A stretch of 64,000 bases of DNA from Rudanella paleaurantiibacter (lineage in GTDB: Bacteria > Bacteroidota > Bacteroidia > Cytophagales > Spirosomataceae). The DNA is taken from NCBI RefSeq assembly GCF_009184635.1, contig NZ_WELI01000001.1, forward strand, positions 310,001-374,000. Direction: 5' to 3'. Numbering within the stretch: position 1 is the stretch's first letter; each line of letters begins with the position of its first letter. The position numbers and the translations under genes are program-made. Below the pieces are notes generated by a model, which did not search any database, had not been told where the DNA came from, and worked only from the letters and a program-made list of their open reading frames with translations. This document shows, one piece after another, positions 1 through 8,387 of the stretch.

Positions 1-1
1 C

Positions 2-652
2 GCTATTTTTATTGACAAATCGGCCAAAACGAGCAGTCAGGCGTATTGCTACCGGGTGGTGTATCGCAATGCCTGCGGGCAGGAGTCGGACCCCTCGGCC
101 TCGGCTTGTACCATCTGGTTGCGCTCCGATTCGCCGGGTGCCCTCGACTGGACCGCCGACTCACCCTTTGGCCCAATTCCCGTAGTGGAGTACGAAGTTG
201 AAATCATTGACCGAATCACGGGCAATGTGTTACGCCGGCAACCGGTGGGTAGTAACACCCATTTTGAGCCCGACCGCAGCGACCCCGACCTGCCCTTGTA
301 CCGGTTTGTGATTGTGGCTACAGCCACCAATGGGTTCAGTAGCCGGTCGAACCCGTATGAATTGAACCTCGAAGCCGGTATCTTTGCACCGACGGCCTTC
401 ACCCCGAACGGCGACGGTATCAACGACCGTTTCCAGGCGAAAGGGTTTTTCACCGACAACTACCGGCTGACTATCTTCGATCGCTGGGGCTCGGTGATCT
501 ACAGCACTACAAGTTCCGACGAGAACGACGGCTGGGACGGCACCCTCAACGGGCAGCCTGCTCCGGCGAGTACCTACGTCTGGCGCGTTGAGGTGACCGA
601 TGGATCGGGCAAAAAGACCGTCAAATCAGATTCAGTGCTGCTGATTCGGTAA
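2..652 (+). CDS. C-terminal part of a large secreted protein with type B T9SS sorting domain (5' partial)
   Basis: The frame is open from the left edge to the stop, so the gene begins outside the window; 216 residues are visible. The first part resembles fibronectin-like or Ig-like repeats of adhesins (weak). The last ~90 residues carry the hallmark of the gliding-motility-associated C-terminal domain: FAPTAFTPNGDGINDRF, then LTIFDRWGSVIY, then a GWDGTLNGQ-type turn and a final beta strand ending VLLIR. In Bacteroidota this domain sends proteins through the type IX secretion system, with attachment or release at the surface. The same window encodes SprA, part of that translocon. An in-frame GTG at 56 is not a convincing start because coding continues upstream. 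Cargo function is unknown. Confidence 0.88.
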   Translation, partial: AIFIDKSAKTSSQAYCYRVVYRNACGQESDPSASACTIWLRSDSPGALDWTADSPFGPIPVVEYEVEIIDRITGNVLRRQPVGSNTHFEPDRSDPDLPLYRFVIVATATNGFSSRSNPYELNLEAGIFAPTAFTPNGDGINDRFQAKGFFTDNYRLTIFDRWGSVIYSTTSSDENDGWDGTLNGQPAPASTYVWRVEVTDGSGKKTVKSDSVLLIR

Positions 653-670
653 AAGACAGTTGTTTTAAGT

Positions 671-758
671 ACCCCACCCCAACCCCTTCCCGATAGGGAG
701 GGGCCTAAGTTGAGCGTAAGCCTAGTCCCTCCCTATCGGGGAGGGGTTGGGGTGGGGT
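671..758. repeat. Long palindromic element (33-nt arms)
   Basis: The left arm (671-703) and right arm (726-758) are inverted copies with about two mismatches. They consist of C-rich then G-rich blocks with the core CCCTATCGGG on the right. The spacer is ~22 nt. It lies between the secreted-protein gene and ybaB. There is no T-run directly after it, so it is not a standard terminator; it looks like a dispersed intergenic repeat. A related C/G-block palindrome lies at 28242-28377. Confidence 0.75.
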
Positions 759-879
759 GCAAGACAGTTTTAGTGGTGAGCGTTCACCCGATGTGGTTTA
801 TGAGAGCTGGGGCGTAGGCGAGTAATCGGGCGTCAGCAACTCCAAACGAAAAACCATAAACGAAAAACTTAAAGAAGAT

Positions 880-1242
880 ATGTTCGGAAACTTAGGAAAT
901 ATGATGGACATGTTCGGGAAGATGAAAGACATTCAGGCCCGAATGCAGGAAGCCCAACAGAGTCTCTCCACTCTCACCGAAACAGGCGAGTCGGGGGCGG
1001 GTATGGTGCGGGCCACCGTCAATGGTCTCAAGCAGGTGATCAAACTTGACATTGATCCGGACATGGTGAAATCAATCGGTACCTCCAACGACGACCGTGA
1101 GATGCTTCAGGATCTGGTGGTAGCGGCCATCAACAAAGCCATGGAGACAATGGAGCCCAAAATCCGTGAACACCTTCGCAAATCGACCGAAGGCCTATTG
1201 CCCAATATTCCCGGAATGGACCTGGGTAGCATGATGCCGTAA
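880..1242 (+). CDS. YbaB/EbfC family nucleoid-associated protein
   Basis: A 120-residue protein, close to the family's usual ~100-110. It starts MFGNLGNMMDMFGKMKDIQ, followed by a helical region, a central sheet with GAGMVRATVNGLKQVIKLDI, and a C-terminal helix with VVAAINKAMETM. This is the typical helix-sheet-helix dimer of YbaB/EbfC DNA-binding proteins. The start ATG has an AAAGAAG stretch just upstream. The usual neighbours dnaX and recR are absent here. Its role is presumably general nucleoid binding in the cytoplasm. Confidence 0.9.
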   Translation: MFGNLGNMMDMFGKMKDIQARMQEAQQSLSTLTETGESGAGMVRATVNGLKQVIKLDIDPDMVKSIGTSNDDREMLQDLVVAAINKAMETMEPKIREHLRKSTEGLLPNIPGMDLGSMMP

Positions 1243-1329
1243 CTTTTAAAAATAGTTTACAGTTGCGTGTTTACAGTTTGCAGTTAGCTGCCGCTGGGAG
1301 CTCAAATCTGTAAGCCGCAAACCATCTGA

Positions 1330-2364
1330 ATGACCCGGCTTGCCTTAGTTATCCTTAACTACAACGGACAAACATTTCTGGAGCAGTTTCTGCCGCTGGT
1401 ACTCCAACACGCCGACGGGCACCCGGTTTTTGTGGCCGACAATGCCTCTACCGATGGGTCGGTGGCGTATTTGCAGGCCAATTTTCCGGCCGTAACGGTC
1501 GTCCGGCTCACGCGTAACACGGGCTATGCCGGTGGCTATAACGAAGCTCTCGAACAAATTCGGCAGGTACACGGCGGGGCTACGTATTACGCGCTCGTCA
1601 ACTCCGATATTGAACCGACTGCAGGCTGGATTGAGCCAATTCTGCGCCTGATGGATGCCAACCCGCGTATTGCGGCCTGTCAACCCAAAATCCGTGATTT
1701 CAACCGGCGCGACCTTTTCGAGCACGCTGGTGCGGCTGGTGGCTACCTCGACTACCTCGGCTACGTGTTTTGCCGGGGCCGTGTATTTGCCACGTTCGAG
1801 CCCGACCGGGGGCAGTACAACGACAACCGGCGCGTGTTCTGGGCAACGGGGGCCTGTCTGGTGGTTCGGGCCGATGTGTTTCACCAGTCGGGGGGCTTTG
1901 ATGCCCATTTTTTTGCCCACATGGAGGAAATCGACTGGTGCTGGCGCATACAGCGGCTGGGCTACGAGGCCTGGGCGTGTGGTGAGTCGACGGTGTACCA
2001 CGTTGGCGGGGGCACCCTGCCCAAAGTAAACCCCCACAAAACGTATCTGAACTACCGCAACAGCCTGTACATGTTGTACAAAAACCTGCCTTCGGGCTGG
2101 TTATGGCCCAAGTTGCTGTTTCGGTTGGTACTCGACGGTCTGTCGTCGGTATTGTTTCTGAAACAGGGGCAGATAGCCGATGTCTGGGCTATTATTCGGG
2201 CGCACTTTGCTTTTTACGGGCACCTGCCTACCCTCATGAAACAACGCCGGGCGCTGAAACCCCAACAACAACTCTCCGAGCTGCCGGTGGTGCAACAAAG
2301 CATTGTGTGGCAGTATTTTGCCAACAAAAAACAGACGTACGCTGAATTGGTCGAGAATGGGTAG
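1330..2364 (+). CDS. Glycosyltransferase family 2
   Basis: 344 residues. The N-terminal GT-A fold shows LALVILNYNG, then VADNASTDGSV, then LVNSDIEP as the metal-binding aspartate region. An acidic motif, HMEEIDWCWR, follows around residues 196-206. This matches rhamnosyltransferase-like (WbbL-type) GT2 enzymes that transfer a sugar from a nucleotide donor to cell-envelope glycans. The C-terminal ~100 residues contain an amphipathic or hydrophobic stretch. It is probably cytoplasmic and membrane-associated. It stands apart from the main polysaccharide locus, so the substrate is unknown. Confidence 0.9.
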   Translation: MTRLALVILNYNGQTFLEQFLPLVLQHADGHPVFVADNASTDGSVAYLQANFPAVTVVRLTRNTGYAGGYNEALEQIRQVHGGATYYALVNSDIEPTAGWIEPILRLMDANPRIAACQPKIRDFNRRDLFEHAGAAGGYLDYLGYVFCRGRVFATFEPDRGQYNDNRRVFWATGACLVVRADVFHQSGGFDAHFFAHMEEIDWCWRIQRLGYEAWACGESTVYHVGGGTLPKVNPHKTYLNYRNSLYMLYKNLPSGWLWPKLLFRLVLDGLSSVLFLKQGQIADVWAIIRAHFAFYGHLPTLMKQRRALKPQQQLSELPVVQQSIVWQYFANKKQTYAELVENG

Positions 2365-2421
2365 GCGTGTGTTCCAGGCGCATGTTGCATGCACCCGGAA
2401 GCCCATCCCGGAAAACTCCTG

Positions 2422-2643
2422 CTACAATTCCCAGATGGTAGGGTGGGCGTGGCGCCGGAGGTGTTTGTTCATCTCCATCCAGAATGCCAGCACCAGATAA
2501 ATAACGACGGGTGAGCCGAGCGTCAGAAACGAGGTGTAAATGAAATACAGCCGGATGCTGCTGGCGGAGATATTCATGCGTTCACCCAGAACTGAGCAAA
2601 CACCAAAAGCTTGTTTTTCGACGAAGTATCTGATCTTGTTCAT
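2422..2643 (-). CDS. PspC domain protein
   Basis: A 73-residue protein made almost entirely of one PspC domain: VEKQAFGVCSVLGERMNIS, then SIRLYFIYTSFLTLGSPVVIYLVL as the membrane segment, then a short basic tail. PspC proteins are small inner-membrane proteins linked to the phage-shock envelope stress response. Here no pspA or padR-type regulator is adjacent. It is convergent with the preceding GT2 gene, 57 bp apart. Confidence 0.88.
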   Translation of the reverse strand: MNKIRYFVEKQAFGVCSVLGERMNISASSIRLYFIYTSFLTLGSPVVIYLVLAFWMEMNKHLRRHAHPTIWEL

Positions 2644-2968
2644 GAAGCTAAGCGCCTGCTGGGCAATGTATATACGTTGAACTCGGTATTACACAACGAA
2701 AACCTACAGGATTTTGTTTAGTGGCCTGTTACTCAAAATAAACCATTTATTTAACGGCCTTAAATTAGTGAAAAGTTTTGCGGTTGTGTGGAACAAATTT
2801 ACTTCTTTTGTGTTCAAAGGGAGTCGGTTATCTTATCAAGATGCCACACACTGCCTGACAAAGTGCGTTCAGTTGATTGCCAAGTACTCTTGTTTGCGTC
2901 TTTGGTGCCTATTGCGTCCTTTGTAAGAAAGTGCCTTTTTAATGTTTTATTTTTTACTTTTTACAATC
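2644..2968. other. Gene-free stretch upstream of the cold shock gene
   Basis: About 325 bp between the divergent pspC-like and csp genes. Short open frames on the plus strand here have no recognisable domain, odd composition and poor starts, so none is called. A long 5' leader is typical of cold shock mRNAs and may occupy the right half of this region (inference). No clear TAnnTTTG box was found. Confidence 0.5.
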
Positions 2969-3163
2969 ATGCAAACAGGAGTAGTAAAGTTTTTCAACGA
3001 AAGCAAAGGGTACGGTTTTATTGTTGATGATGAGTCGAAGAAAGAAATCTTCGTACACATCACCGGCCTGAACGGCGTCACGATCCGTGAAAACGATCAG
3101 GTACAGTACGAAGTAGTTGATGGCAAGAAAGGCCTCAACGCCGTTAAAGTACAGAAACTGTAA
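2969..3163 (+). CDS. Cold shock domain protein (CspA family)
   Basis: 64 residues, the normal size of a single cold shock domain. It contains the RNP1-type motif ESKGYGFI and the RNP2-type motif EIFVHI, which bind single-stranded nucleic acid. A longer frame opens at 2942, but the ATG at 2969 gives the canonical MQTGVVKFFNE start and is preferred. It likely acts as an RNA chaperone in the cytoplasm. A strong terminator follows at 3197-3228, so it is probably monocistronic. Confidence 0.95.
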   Translation: MQTGVVKFFNESKGYGFIVDDESKKEIFVHITGLNGVTIRENDQVQYEVVDGKKGLNAVKVQKL

Positions 3164-3196
3164 GGAAGGGGGCTTGTCCCTGACTTTTCAACATAC

Positions 3197-3228
3197 AAAC
3201 CCCGCCCGGTCACCAGGCGGGGTTTTTT
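3197..3228 (+). terminator. Rho-independent terminator of the cold shock gene
   Basis: Inverted arms AAACCCCGCC and GGCGGGGTTT with a 10-nt loop, continuing into a run of T. It lies 34 nt after the csp stop codon. Confidence 0.9.
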
Positions 3229-3369
3229 GTGACCTATAATCCAGTTTGTCGCTCACTTTAGCGGGTTCGCCCACCGTTCAAATCAATTCATGTTGAAAAT
3301 AGATATTTGTGTTTGTGACGTACTGCTTTTCATCCTAGTTTTACGCGATTCACTATTACTAATTCATTC

Positions 3370-3810
3370 ATGAAAAAAGTATTCCTTTTCTTGATGCTCA
3401 CCGTAGCCAGCATGAGTGCTTTTGCTGCCGATGCATCCGTTGAAGCGTACATGGTCGATGACCAGCAAGTAGAGCAGTTGATCGCCCAGAGCGAAGACAT
3501 CAGCCTGTCAGTTGTGCAGAACGATATGCTGCAAAACCAGTCGGCAATGACCGCCATGACAGCTGCTCCAACGCAGGTGAAAGCCAACAAAGAGTTTGTT
3601 CCGGCTCTGTTGCTGAACCTGTTCCTGGGTGGTCTGGGTATTCACCGTCTGTACCTGGGTACCAAGCCACTTACCTGGATTGGTTACATCCTGACGTGTG
3701 GTGGTATCTTTGGCGTTGTACCTCTTGTTGACTTGATCGTCCTGATCATCAACAACGACAACCTGTCGCCTTATATCGACAACCCGAAGTTCTTTATGTG
3801 GGCTAAGTAA
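3370..3810 (+). CDS. TM2 domain-containing secreted/membrane protein
   Basis: 146 residues. An N-terminal signal peptide (MKKVFLFLMLTVASMSAFA) is followed by a ~55-residue linker. A TM2 domain comes next: FVPALLLNLFLGGLGIHRLY, then LGTKPLTWIGYILTCGGIFGVVPLVDLIVLI, two membrane helices joined by a short polar turn. TM2 proteins are common small membrane proteins in Bacteroidota with no settled function. The linker is acidic and Gln/Met-rich. The gene has its own terminator. Confidence 0.9.
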   Translation: MKKVFLFLMLTVASMSAFAADASVEAYMVDDQQVEQLIAQSEDISLSVVQNDMLQNQSAMTAMTAAPTQVKANKEFVPALLLNLFLGGLGIHRLYLGTKPLTWIGYILTCGGIFGVVPLVDLIVLIINNDNLSPYIDNPKFFMWAK

Positions 3811-3832
3811 GGGCTCAAAGTCTATGAAATGA

Positions 3833-3870
3833 AAGAAGGCATCTCACCCGGTGAGATGCCTTCTTTTTTA
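3833..3870 (+). terminator. Terminator after the TM2 gene
   Basis: A near-perfect hairpin, AGAAGGCATCTCACC paired with GGTGAGATGCCTTCT, followed by T-rich sequence. It can serve the rightward gene. It also lies between convergent genes. Confidence 0.9.
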
Positions 3871-3949
3871 TACCTTTTGCAGCGTTGGTTTATTGGCTAA
3901 GTGCCAAGATACAATCGAATGTATAGTGCAGATATTCTTCATTGTACAT

Positions 3950-4798
3950 TCACTTGTCTACCTGTTTGAGTACTTCTTTCTTCACCGTCTCATTGAACTG
4001 CCGTACCTGTCGGCTGTTGTATTCCTTGACGAGATTTTGCGACCGGCGAATTCCTCCCGCGTGAAACGACCCGAACAGGGCGGCTCCAACACCCCAGGCC
4101 GAGAGGTAGTAACCCGCCAGAAAGTTGGTAACCCCGAAATACAAACCCGCCGACTGCACCAGAATGCTCAGGATCGCTTCGCCCGGTTTGCCCGCATAAA
4201 ATTGACCCCCGCCCGGTATGAACGTAGAGAGACGTTCGGCCTTTTGTTCGCTCTTGAGCCGGGGGAGTTGCCTGTAAGGGGTCTTTGTGGTGTCGGCACC
4301 AGCCTGCGCAAGCAATTGCTGATAGGCGGCCCCGGCTTCGGGCCAGCGCTGTAGTTCGTTGAGCGACAGAATCCGTACTACACGCGTCAGCGGGGTTTCG
4401 GTGGGGCGGTCGGGGTGAAGGTAGGGCAGGCGTTCCAGTAAGGAGAGGGCGTTTTCAAACTGCCCGGCCAGATACGCACAGGTAATTTGCTCGTGCCGTA
4501 GTACCAGCAGCACCGAGTCGGGGTAGATATTGGTGACCTCGCCGTTGAGGTACTGCACGGCGGGGGCAAATCGTCCCTGTTGTTTCAGGCAGTGTACCTT
4601 ACCGAATACAGCCGACAGCCGGGCCGCCGAATCGGCTTCTTCAAAACCGACCCGGTCGTAGGCGATGCCTGCTTCGAAAAAACGCCCGGCCCCGGCCAGC
4701 GAGTCGGCCTGTTGCAACCACCACTGCGCCAGCGACTGCCCGTTAGTTAAGCAGGTTGCGCACAGGAATGTGCATATCAAACAGAATCTTGTTATCAT
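3950..4798 (-). CDS. TPR-like secreted membrane protein with glycine motif (operon gene 3)
   Basis: 282 residues. The signal peptide is MITRFCLICTFLCATCLTNG. Residues ~22-185 are helical-repeat-like (TPR/Sel1 style, with Ala- and Leu-rich pairs such as AGRFFEAGIAYDRVGF). Around 200-260 comes FIPGGGQFYAGKPGEAILSI and two hydrophobic helices, a PGxGQxYxGK motif seen in TM2/DUF5683-like proteins. The upstream gene (4743-5612) has the same architecture, so the two look like diverged paralogues. The first 56 nt overlap the end of that gene, implying translational coupling. Function is unknown; an envelope role is inferred from the YidD-like partner. Confidence 0.75.
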   Translation of the reverse strand: MITRFCLICTFLCATCLTNGQSLAQWWLQQADSLAGAGRFFEAGIAYDRVGFEEADSAARLSAVFGKVHCLKQQGRFAPAVQYLNGEVTNIYPDSVLLVLRHEQITCAYLAGQFENALSLLERLPYLHPDRPTETPLTRVVRILSLNELQRWPEAGAAYQQLLAQAGADTTKTPYRQLPRLKSEQKAERLSTFIPGGGQFYAGKPGEAILSILVQSAGLYFGVTNFLAGYYLSAWGVGAALFGSFHAGGIRRSQNLVKEYNSRQVRQFNETVKKEVLKQVDK

Positions 4799-5612
4799 AC
4801 TCGCGCCTGAATTCGTTGCGTTTGACTTTCACGGATAGAATACTGCCCCAGATATTGCCGACGTAGAAAACCGTAAACAATGACCCGAAGCCAATGAACC
4901 GGGCACTGCGCGGGCCATCTTTTCGTAGGCCCTCGTACGTGAGCAACCCAAGCGACAGAATGGGCAGAAAGGCCGCAATCCCCTGTTTTGTTTTGCCCGC
5001 GTAAATTTTGCCTAAGCCCGGCAACGCGGCACTGTACAGACCTGCTACCAACGGCGACCGGCGTTTTTCGGCACGCAGGGTCGAGTCGTAACGGTTGAGC
5101 CGTTGCTGTTCATTGACCAGGGCATACGAGCGGTAGGTAAACGACTGCCGTTGGGCCTCATAGTCGGCATACCGGCGTTGTAACAGGGCCAGCCCGCCTA
5201 ATTGCAGGGCTTTAAGCTCGCGAAACGTCGAGTCCGGCGTGGGCAGGGTTTGCATAGCCACACGGGCTGAGTCGCGGTTGCCGACAAAGGCAAGGCAGTA
5301 CGCACCAAAGTAGCGAGACTTGGTGTAAAACGGCGAAGTTGCCGATACCGACAAAAGTTTCCGGTGCGCTACCGTTAAGTCTTTGCTGGTGTAGGCAAGC
5401 CAGCCCCGAAAATAATTGAGCGAGTCGCGCTGTGCGTTGGTTTGGGCCAGTGGTTCGAGCCGCTCGAGGACGTAAACGGCTTCAGTAACGGCCTCTTTGT
5501 CGGCCAGATACTGCGCAAATTGCCACTCGCGCCCAAACGAAATAGGAGGTTGCGCGTACGCTCCCGATAAACTCATCCAAAGCAACAACGCCCCATAGTG
5601 AAGCCATTTCAT
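4743..5612 (-). CDS. TPR-like secreted membrane protein with glycine motif (operon gene 2)
   Basis: 289 residues with a signal peptide (MKWLHYGALLLWMSLSGAYA). A helical-repeat region (residues ~25-185) carries patterns such as AVYVLERLEPL and FRGWLAYTSKDLTVAHRKLL. It is followed by SAALPGLGKIYAGKTKQGI and a pair of hydrophobic helices (~215-260). The layout matches the downstream gene. Its start codon overlaps the YidD-like stop by 4 nt (ATGA), and its end overlaps the next gene by 56 nt, so the three form one transcription unit. No catalytic motif is visible. Confidence 0.75.
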   Translation of the reverse strand: MKWLHYGALLLWMSLSGAYAQPPISFGREWQFAQYLADKEAVTEAVYVLERLEPLAQTNAQRDSLNYFRGWLAYTSKDLTVAHRKLLSVSATSPFYTKSRYFGAYCLAFVGNRDSARVAMQTLPTPDSTFRELKALQLGGLALLQRRYADYEAQRQSFTYRSYALVNEQQRLNRYDSTLRAEKRRSPLVAGLYSAALPGLGKIYAGKTKQGIAAFLPILSLGLLTYEGLRKDGPRSARFIGFGSLFTVFYVGNIWGSILSVKVKRNEFRREYDNKILFDMHIPVRNLLN

Positions 5613-6109
5613 CGGTACCAGCTGAGAGAATCCAGAACGGTGCCGTCCTGTTCGTTGATGTTAATAAGCCGTACGTCGAGTAACCCGATGCGGTTGCAAC
5701 GGGTAATGCGGTCGGCACTCAGAAAAACGCCTTTCACAAGGCCGTACTGTTCAATGGCGCTTTTGCTGAAGTTGGAGCAGGTGAGTTGGTAAGGGCAGGA
5801 GCGAGCCAACTGCTGCGACATGAGCCGCTGATACCCTAGCATGGCTCCTTTGAGCGTGAGCGATACGGGGTTATAACGCGCCAGCCAGCTTTGTCGGCGG
5901 GTAGCCAGAGTACGGTTGCTGTTGCCTGCCCGACGATACTGCGCAAACTCGTCGCCCGTTCGGAAATCCCGGCTGGCAATTAGCTGAAGGTCGGCTTGCT
6001 GACGGCTCTGAGCCAGAGCCGGGTAGCAGCAAAGCACCACGAATAGAGACGCGATAATTCGCGTTGTATTCCGTAAAAGATTTCGCGTTTTAGTCGGGAT
6101 TTTTACCAT
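5609..6109 (-). CDS. YidD family protein with N-terminal signal sequence (operon gene 1)
   Basis: 166 residues, about twice the usual ~70-90 of YidD. The C-terminal half shows the YidD signature: MLGYQRLMSQQLARSCPYQL, then TCSNFSKSAIEQYG, then GVFLSADRITRCN, with three conserved-type cysteines. The first ~34 residues are a hydrophobic segment ending in ALAQ, a plausible signal peptide, which would place the domain outside the cytoplasm. Canonical YidD works at the inner face of the membrane with the YidC insertase. There is no rnpA, yidC or rpmH nearby, so this is probably a specialised paralogue rather than the housekeeping copy. Confidence 0.8.
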   Translation of the reverse strand: MVKIPTKTRNLLRNTTRIIASLFVVLCCYPALAQSRQQADLQLIASRDFRTGDEFAQYRRAGNSNRTLATRRQSWLARYNPVSLTLKGAMLGYQRLMSQQLARSCPYQLTCSNFSKSAIEQYGLVKGVFLSADRITRCNRIGLLDVRLININEQDGTVLDSLSWYR

Positions 6110-6190
6110 GACAAAGGCTGACGCACAAGAGCCACAATGTGCTGTACATGAGCTACAAGATAGTGTGGCTCTACAGAGGGCTCAAACGAT

Positions 6191-6889
6191 TTATTCGACA
6201 CGGGCATTGGCCGGTATGCTGTACTGAAAATATGGACTGTTGGCATCGCCGTTGATTTTGATACCGCCGTAGGTGGTTTTGGCTACGGTTGAGTCGGCAC
6301 CGTCGTACACAATCTCGGTTGTCGCCATCGGAAACGGACGCCCGTCGATTGGTTGGTAGCTGTAGTAAAACACCTTGCGGATAACCTTACCAGCGGTGTT
6401 TTTATAATCCATGTAAATCGGGTTGGCTTTATCGAACACCACTTTAACCCGTTGAATGGCCGCTTTGGGGTCGGGGGTTTTGAGTCGCCACTCGGTCACG
6501 AGCAGTTTGCCGGTATTGTAAGTGCGGTCTTGCACAAACCCGAGCTGAATAAGGCCCATATCGGCAGTAGCCCCCGTCAGAAAGTACGCCAGTTGGGTAG
6601 TCGAGGTGCTGAACGCGTTGTTCTGGTAGCGCATGACGGCGTTCCGGCGAGGGTCATAAATGCGGGTTTCGCCCAGCTTGTTAGCCAGAATCACGATCTC
6701 CTGCGGAAAAGTAAAGTGTGTGACCATGTTACCATTGCGCTGGTAATACACCTCGCCCCGGACCGTCACTGATTTTCCTTTTTGTACCTGCCGGGTTGTC
6801 ATTGTCGCCGACAGCCGCTCAACCGTTTGTGGGGCCGCTATAAACGCAAACAGGCTCAACAGGAGCCCGGCGAAAAGAACGTTTCTCAT
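6191..6889 (-). CDS. LolA-like periplasmic protein
   Basis: 232 residues with a signal peptide (MRNVLFAGLLLSLFAFIAAP). The body is beta-rich: VTVRGEVYYQRNGNMVTHF, then EIVILANKLGETRIYDPRRNA, then VKVVFDKANPIYMDYKN. This is consistent with the LolA/outer-membrane lipoprotein carrier fold as found in Bacteroidota. LolA chaperones lipoproteins across the periplasm. The match is by pattern, not by strict motif, so a different half-barrel periplasmic protein is possible. Transcribed alone, 81 bp upstream of the YidD-like operon on the same strand. Confidence 0.55.
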   Translation of the reverse strand: MRNVLFAGLLLSLFAFIAAPQTVERLSATMTTRQVQKGKSVTVRGEVYYQRNGNMVTHFTFPQEIVILANKLGETRIYDPRRNAVMRYQNNAFSTSTTQLAYFLTGATADMGLIQLGFVQDRTYNTGKLLVTEWRLKTPDPKAAIQRVKVVFDKANPIYMDYKNTAGKVIRKVFYYSYQPIDGRPFPMATTEIVYDGADSTVAKTTYGGIKINGDANSPYFQYSIPANARVE

Positions 6890-7040
6890 GGATCGTAAAT
6901 AGAGAGTGATTGAGCGAACCCATTTCGAAAATAGTATTCACTCAATCACTCAGTTAGGTGGTTTAGGTTTTTAGTGCACCAAACGTGGAACATAGGGGAG
7001 AGAATGGGGCCCCTAAGCTAAAAACCCGAAACGACTTGAG

Positions 7041-7168
7041 GCAATGAATAATGTAGAATGAATAATGTAAAAAAGTGGATAATGCAAAATGGATAATGAA
7101 TAGGTTGGTAATCATTGTTCATTACTCATTATGCATTACTCATTACGCATTCCCCATTGTACATTCAC
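7041..7168. repeat. Imperfect inverted repeat of AATGAATAATG-type units
   Basis: The left half holds several degenerate copies of AATGAATAATG. The right half holds the reverse complements (CATTACTCATTATGCATT and similar). The whole can fold into a long imperfect AT-rich hairpin. It lies between the LolA-like and mdh genes, both leftward. Similar elements occur at 8818-8910 and 54475-54592. Confidence 0.7.
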
Positions 7169-8110
7169 TTAAATGCCCAGATCGAGGGTCTTCAGTACGT
7201 CGTTCATGTTCCGAACGGCATCAGCCGACTTGTTGAAGGCCGCCTGCTCTTCGTCGTTCAGTTTGTAGTCGATGATTTGCTCCCAGCCGTTTTTGCCGAT
7301 CACTACGGGTACGCCGAGGCAGATGTCCGACTGACCGTACTCACCGTCGAGGGCTACGCAGCAGGGGAAAATGTGCTTCTGATCGCGCACGATGCTCTCA
7401 ACCAGTTCAGCCACGGCAGCACCCGGTGCGTACCAAGCCGACGTACCAATCAGTTTGGTCAGGGTGGCACCGCCCACCATGGTATCAGCGGCTACTTTCT
7501 GGAGGGTCTCACCGTCGAGGAACTGACCAACCGGAATACCGTTGCGGGTAGCCAAACGCGTGAGCGGAATCATGGTCGTATCACCGTGACCGCCGATTAC
7601 AGTACCCTGAATATCGTTCGGGGGGCAGTCGAGGGCCAATGACAGATACGTTTTGAAGCGGGCCGAGTCAAGAATACCACCCATACCGATGATCCGGTTT
7701 TTGGGCAGCCCTGATGTTTTGAGCGACAGGTAGGTCATTGTGTCCATCGGGTTCGACACAATGATGATGATCGCTTCGGGTGAGTGCTTCAGGATGTTAT
7801 CGGTTACGCCCTTCACGATATTGGCGTTTGTGCCAATCAGTTCTTCACGCGTCATACCGGGCTTGCGGGGCAGACCCGACGTGATCACGACTACATCTGA
7901 ACCCGCTGTTTTTGCGTAATCATTGGTAGAGCCCGTGATTTTGGTATCGAAGCCACAAAGGGTGGCCGTCTGAAACATATCGAGTGCCTTGCCTTCGCTG
8001 AGACCTTCTTTGATGTCGAGCAATACGACTTCCTGAGCGAGTTGACGGCGGGCGATGTTATCGGCGCAGGTTGCCCCAACGGCACCTGCTCCTACTACGG
8101 TTATTTTCAT
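7169..8110 (-). CDS. mdh: Malate dehydrogenase
   Basis: 313 residues, normal length for the LDH-like bacterial MDH group. The NAD-binding motif is at the N-terminus (VVGAGAVGATCAD), with the ribose-binding acidic residue in VVLLDIKEG. Substrate-binding arginines lie in GLPRKPGMTREEL, and the active-site histidine in GTVIGGHGDTTMIP. It interconverts malate and oxaloacetate with NAD in the TCA cycle, in the cytoplasm. A promoter-like box lies 50 nt upstream. Monocistronic by spacing. Confidence 0.97.
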   Translation of the reverse strand: MKITVVGAGAVGATCADNIARRQLAQEVVLLDIKEGLSEGKALDMFQTATLCGFDTKITGSTNDYAKTAGSDVVVITSGLPRKPGMTREELIGTNANIVKGVTDNILKHSPEAIIIIVSNPMDTMTYLSLKTSGLPKNRIIGMGGILDSARFKTYLSLALDCPPNDIQGTVIGGHGDTTMIPLTRLATRNGIPVGQFLDGETLQKVAADTMVGGATLTKLIGTSAWYAPGAAVAELVESIVRDQKHIFPCCVALDGEYGQSDICLGVPVVIGKNGWEQIIDYKLNDEEQAAFNKSADAVRNMNDVLKTLDLGI

Positions 8111-8159
8111 ACGGTTATAAAGGACTGCTGTCCGGGTTTTGACGTTTTGAAACCGGCCG

Positions 8160-8187
8160 CAAAATTACGGCCTGGATTGTGGACAAA
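8160..8187 (-). promoter_or_regulatory. Candidate Bacteroidota-type promoter of mdh
   Basis: On the minus strand, TAATTTTG (8167-8160) fits the TAnnTTTG -7 consensus. A TTTG (8187-8184) lies 16 nt upstream as a -33 element, slightly closer than typical. It would give a leader of about 40-45 nt before the mdh ATG. Confidence 0.4.
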
Positions 8188-8387
8188 CCAATCTATTTTG
8201 AAAGAGATATGGCAAACTGCCCACATCTTTTTGTAAACGGGTTTGCCGCCCACGGTGCGCTCTGACCTTGCAAAATAAATTGGGCCTGTGGCTCAGTTTT
8301 GAAATATATTCGACCCGTTTGATGTTATACGTCTGGACGGTTCCACCATGATCTTTTCACCCAAACAACCGGCCAACAAAAGTATAG

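Noticed and set aside
2714-3027. Small open frames (70-79 codons) upstream of the cold shock gene
   Set aside because: Overlapping frames without domains in the probable csp leader; the csp start itself is clear.
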